The notes beneath the pieces are model-generated. The model was not told the DNA's origin, searched no databases, and was given only the letters and a program-made list of their open reading frames with translations. DNA of 8,040 nt from an uncultured Prevotella sp. (GTDB lineage: Bacteria; Bacteroidota; Bacteroidia; Bacteroidales; Bacteroidaceae), in contig CALCVP010000055.1 in assembly GCA_937907705.1 (NCBI GenBank), forward strand, positions 1-8,040. Direction: 5' to 3'. Positions within the stretch are counted from its first letter, which is position 1; the number at the start of each line of letters is the position of its first letter. This document shows, in pieces, positions 5,874-8,040 of the stretch. The position numbers and the translations under genes are program-made.

Positions 5874-6632
5874 ATGAAATTTGTTTGTATTATTCCAGCA
5901 CGTTACTCTTCTACTCGATTTCCAGGTAAGCCCCTTGCTGTTTTGGGTGGAAAACTTGTAGTTCAAAGAGTTTACGAACAGGTAAATAGTGTGTTGAATG
6001 ATGTTTATGTAGCCACTGATGATCAACGTATATTTGATGCAGTTATTCGTTTTGGTGGCAAAGCTATTATGACATCTCCTAATCATAAAAGTGGAACAGA
6101 TAGAATAAATGAAGCTGTAAACAAATTGGATGATACGTTTGATGTAGTCGTAAATGTACAAGGAGATGAACCATTTATACATACCTCTCAAATAAAGACC
6201 ATTTGTCAATGTTTTGATGATAAGGACACTTCTATAGCAACTTTGGGAAGATTGTTTACCGCTAAGGATTCTTTAGCAGATCTTGAAAATCCTAATTCGC
6301 CAAAACTTATTTGCGACAATAAAGGTTTTGCGATGTATTTTAGTCGCAGTGTTATACCTTTTGTTCGTGGCGTAGACAAGGTATATTGGCTTAATAATTT
6401 CAATTATCTAAAGCATATTGGCTTATATGCATATAGAACCCAAACATTATCTGAAATAACGAAGCTTCCACAATCAAGTCTGGAAATTGCAGAAAGTTTG
6501 GAACAACTTAGATGGTTGCAAAATGGCTATAAAATAAAAGTGGGCATTACTAATGCAGAAACAATAGGCATTGATACACCCCAAGATTTGGCGCAAGCGG
6601 AGGATTTCTTATCTCACCATCATAATGAATAG
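5874..6632 (+). CDS. kdsB: 3-deoxy-manno-octulosonate cytidylyltransferase (CMP-Kdo synthetase)
   Basis: This cytoplasmic enzyme activates Kdo with CTP to CMP-Kdo, the donor for the inner core of lipopolysaccharide, so the cell is Gram-negative with an LPS-type outer membrane. It is 252 aa, close to the family norm of about 250. The N-terminal CTP-binding signature is IIPARYSSTRFPGKPL, with R10, R15 and K19. VATDD, then MTSPNHKSGTDRI, lead to the QGDEPF metal site with D98. The later IGLYAYR segment and a C-terminal IDTPQDLAQAE are also typical. ATG 5874 starts exactly at the conserved N-terminal strand. It lies 130 bases after dnaB on the same strand, a pairing without a functional link. It ends converging on menA, with the two stop codons 94 bases apart. 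Confidence 0.96.
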   Translation: MKFVCIIPARYSSTRFPGKPLAVLGGKLVVQRVYEQVNSVLNDVYVATDDQRIFDAVIRFGGKAIMTSPNHKSGTDRINEAVNKLDDTFDVVVNVQGDEPFIHTSQIKTICQCFDDKDTSIATLGRLFTAKDSLADLENPNSPKLICDNKGFAMYFSRSVIPFVRGVDKVYWLNNFNYLKHIGLYAYRTQTLSEITKLPQSSLEIAESLEQLRWLQNGYKIKVGITNAETIGIDTPQDLAQAEDFLSHHHNE

Positions 6633-6713
6633 ACAGTTGCAGTGTTGAATAAGTTTGCTATAAAAGTAAATAGAAGATTCACATTCTTGACTGTATAAAA
6701 TTCTCATACGTGA

Positions 6714-6751
6714 ATTATCTTCTCTACTACAACGGAAGTAGAGAAGATAAT
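6714..6751. terminator. 15-bp hairpin at the kdsB/menA convergence, overlapping the menA stop
   Basis: ATTATCTTCTCTACT (6714-6728) and AGTAGAGAAGATAAT (6737-6751) are perfect reverse complements with an eight-base loop. One arm consists of the last menA codons (LSSLL), and the menA TAG (6729-6727) lies at the loop edge. The position suits a bidirectional terminator for kdsB and menA. Neither side has a good T-tract, so it may act as a transcript-end stabiliser or a non-classical terminator. Confidence 0.6.
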
Positions 6752-7641
6752 ATAATTCCCAAAGTTGTGAGCACTCCATATGCCAGCATATTAAATGCCG
6801 TTTTTCCAAGTACCATATTTAGCGCTTTCCCTTTATGTATGCATATCATAATTTGATACGTATGATAGTGCAGGATAAGATAGATAAGGGGGAGGAAAAA
6901 AGCTAAAGTATAGCCATATATTACGTAAATAGCCCCTAAAGTTACAGCAGTAGCTCCTGATAAAAAATAGAATAGTCCACCTTTTTTAAGTCCTATCTTT
7001 ACAATAAGTGTATTTTTACCTACTTGCTTGTCATTGTCATAATCCCTATAATTGTTTACTATTAACAAAGTATCTATTACCAATCCGCATGCAATAGATG
7101 CAATGACAACCAATAGACTGATTGTGTGTGTCAATATATAATAGGGTATACACACTGGAATGAGACCAAAGAACACCAAAACTAACAAATCGCCTAATCC
7201 ATGATAAGATAGATAAGTAGTATATAGGAAACAAAAGATAACACATAAGAGTCCTATTAAAATAAGTCGTATTCCGCCATAGAAAATAAGTGGGAAACCA
7301 ATAATGCATGCAGTTAAGGTAGTCAATACTATAGCCTTAAACATGGAAGATGGAGCTATCCAGCCTTGTGCACATGCTCTGGCAGGCCCTAATCGTGTTT
7401 CATTGTCATTTCCTTTTTTAAAATCAAACAAGTCATTGATGAAATTCGCGTCTATCTGCATGACAAAAGCAAATAGCAAACAGAGCAATGCAGGAATCCA
7501 GTTAAATTGATTTTCCGTTATTTCTTTAAAGGCTAATGCCAATCCTATCATTACAGGTACCGCAGCTCCTGACAATGTCTTTGGCCTTGCTGCTAAGAAC
7601 CAAGCTTTCAATGAATTTCTTACAATAATATCATCATTCAT
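6727..7641 (-). CDS. menA: 1,4-dihydroxy-2-naphthoate polyprenyltransferase (MenA, UbiA family)
   Basis: This integral inner-membrane enzyme attaches the polyprenyl tail to 1,4-dihydroxy-2-naphthoate, giving demethylmenaquinone, so it implies menaquinone-based electron transfer. It is 304 aa, normal for MenA. The N-terminal ARPKTL (18-23) marks MenA within the UbiA superfamily. The first Asp-rich motif is N69-D70-L-F-D73-F-K-K-G-N-D79. The second is NNYRDYDNDKQVGKNT (196-211) with D200 and D204. About eight or nine hydrophobic segments are visible, for example 24-38, 50-63, 103-122, 124-143, 150-170, 174-194 and 283-303. The start ATG (7641-7639) is preceded by a promoter about 60 bases upstream. 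It is divergent from the HD-domain gene. The last codons form one arm of the convergence hairpin. Confidence 0.95.
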   Translation of the reverse strand: MNDDIIVRNSLKAWFLAARPKTLSGAAVPVMIGLALAFKEITENQFNWIPALLCLLFAFVMQIDANFINDLFDFKKGNDNETRLGPARACAQGWIAPSSMFKAIVLTTLTACIIGFPLIFYGGIRLILIGLLCVIFCFLYTTYLSYHGLGDLLVLVFFGLIPVCIPYYILTHTISLLVVIASIACGLVIDTLLIVNNYRDYDNDKQVGKNTLIVKIGLKKGGLFYFLSGATAVTLGAIYVIYGYTLAFFLPLIYLILHYHTYQIMICIHKGKALNMVLGKTAFNMLAYGVLTTLGIILSSLLPL

Positions 7642-7698
7642 GATTACAATTCAGCAATATTATTTATTAGTATTAAGTATGTTCTAATTCATATTTTA

Positions 7699-7730
7699 TT
7701 TGCAAAAATAAATAAATAATAGTATATTTG
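7699..7730 (+). promoter_or_regulatory. Promoter of the HD-domain gene (TTTG-N20-TATATTTG)
   Basis: TTTG at 7699-7702 and TATATTTG at 7723-7730 match the -33 and -7 consensus exactly, with the same 20-base spacer as the manC promoter. The leader to ATG 7789 would be about 50 bases. Confidence 0.7.
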
Positions 7731-7734
7731 CAAA
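7703..7734 (-). promoter_or_regulatory. Promoter of menA (TTTG-N20-TATTTTTG, minus strand)
   Basis: On the minus strand, TTTG (7734-7731), a 20-base spacer and TATTTTTG (7710-7703) match the Bacteroidetes -33/-7 consensus exactly. Transcription would start a few bases left of 7703, giving a leader of about 55 bases. The elements interleave with the rightward promoter at 7699-7730. Confidence 0.65.
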
Positions 7735-7788
7735 TATTAGACAAGTACTTTTGCTTAGAAAGGCTTTTATAAATAGTAAGAAGATGGT

Positions 7789-8040
7789 ATGATAGATAGA
7801 AATGTTTGTTTAGATTTGATGGAATTCATAGAATCAAAGATTCTTCCTCGCTACTCTCAATTTGATAAAGCTCACAATTTATCACATGTTACTCGTGTGA
7901 TAAATCAGTCTATTAAATTAGCAAGGAAAACAGGTGTTGATGTGAATATGGCATATACCATTGCAGCCTATCATGATTTAGGATTGGAAGGGCCAAGGGC
8001 TATACATCATCTTTTAAGTGGAAAAATAATATCATCTGAT
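7789..8040 (+). CDS. HD-domain protein, probable metal-dependent phosphohydrolase (3' end missing)
   Basis: The frame from ATG 7789 is open for 84 codons to the window edge, so the gene is cut off by the window, not broken. It carries the start of an HD domain: H29-N-L-S-H33-V-T-R36-V, where H33 is the expected first metal ligand. AAYHDLG follows, with H62 and D63 as the HD pair, and then a histidine pair, H73-H74. These residues fit the HD superfamily of phosphohydrolases; the final aspartate ligand lies beyond the edge. The substrate cannot be told. Similar small HD proteins occur in Bacteroidales, as I recall. A nearby ATG at 7784 is followed by a stop after two codons and is not used. It diverges from menA and has its own promoter. 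Confidence 0.85.
   Translation, partial: MIDRNVCLDLMEFIESKILPRYSQFDKAHNLSHVTRVINQSIKLARKTGVDVNMAYTIAAYHDLGLEGPRAIHHLLSGKIISSD

Noticed and set aside
6609..6809. 66-codon minus-strand frame at the kdsB/menA junction
   Set aside because: It overlaps the ends of two confidently identified genes in another frame and shows no family features.
1..8040. Defence system, mobile element, CRISPR array or tRNA
   Set aside because: No transposase, integrase, terminal repeats, spaced direct repeats or cloverleaf pattern was seen. All identified genes are housekeeping.

Overview
This window is an AT-rich chromosomal stretch of a Bacteroidota bacterium, most likely order Bacteroidales (Bacteroides/Prevotella-like). 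Four things point there. Gene starts are preceded by A/T-rich sequence rather than Shine-Dalgarno motifs. Promoters have the Bacteroidetes form TTTG-N20-TAnnTTTG. An HU-like protein, a tiny basic protein and an RNase G/E gene sit next to each other. The protein sequences resemble Bacteroidales orthologues recalled from memory; no search was run.

Layout, left to right. Bases 1-560 carry no supported gene but hold several perfect inverted repeats, then a good promoter. A single-domain mannose-1-phosphate guanylyltransferase (manC, + strand) follows. A 254-base gap with a 14-bp palindrome and a promoter leads to a probable operon: a divergent HU-family DNA-binding protein, a 29-residue lysine/arginine-rich protein that is easy to miss, and RNase G (rng), which has a hairpin in its leader. 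A strong 13-bp hairpin terminator follows rng. A structured leader then precedes dnaB (replicative helicase, no intein), followed by kdsB (CMP-Kdo synthetase). kdsB converges on menA (- strand), and a 15-bp perfect hairpin at their junction overlaps the menA stop codon. menA diverges from a truncated HD-domain phosphohydrolase gene (+ strand) that runs off the right edge. These two genes appear to be driven by a symmetric pair of interleaved promoters.

The genes are housekeeping: sugar-nucleotide supply for surface polysaccharide (manC) and lipopolysaccharide core (kdsB), chromosome replication and organisation (dnaB, HU), RNA processing (rng), and respiratory menaquinone (menA). There is no mobile element, CRISPR array, tRNA or rRNA, and I see no multi-gene novel system. 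The points most worth a second look are the 29-aa basic protein, the interleaved divergent promoter, the HU protein lacking the DNA-intercalating proline, and the structured leaders of rng and dnaB.
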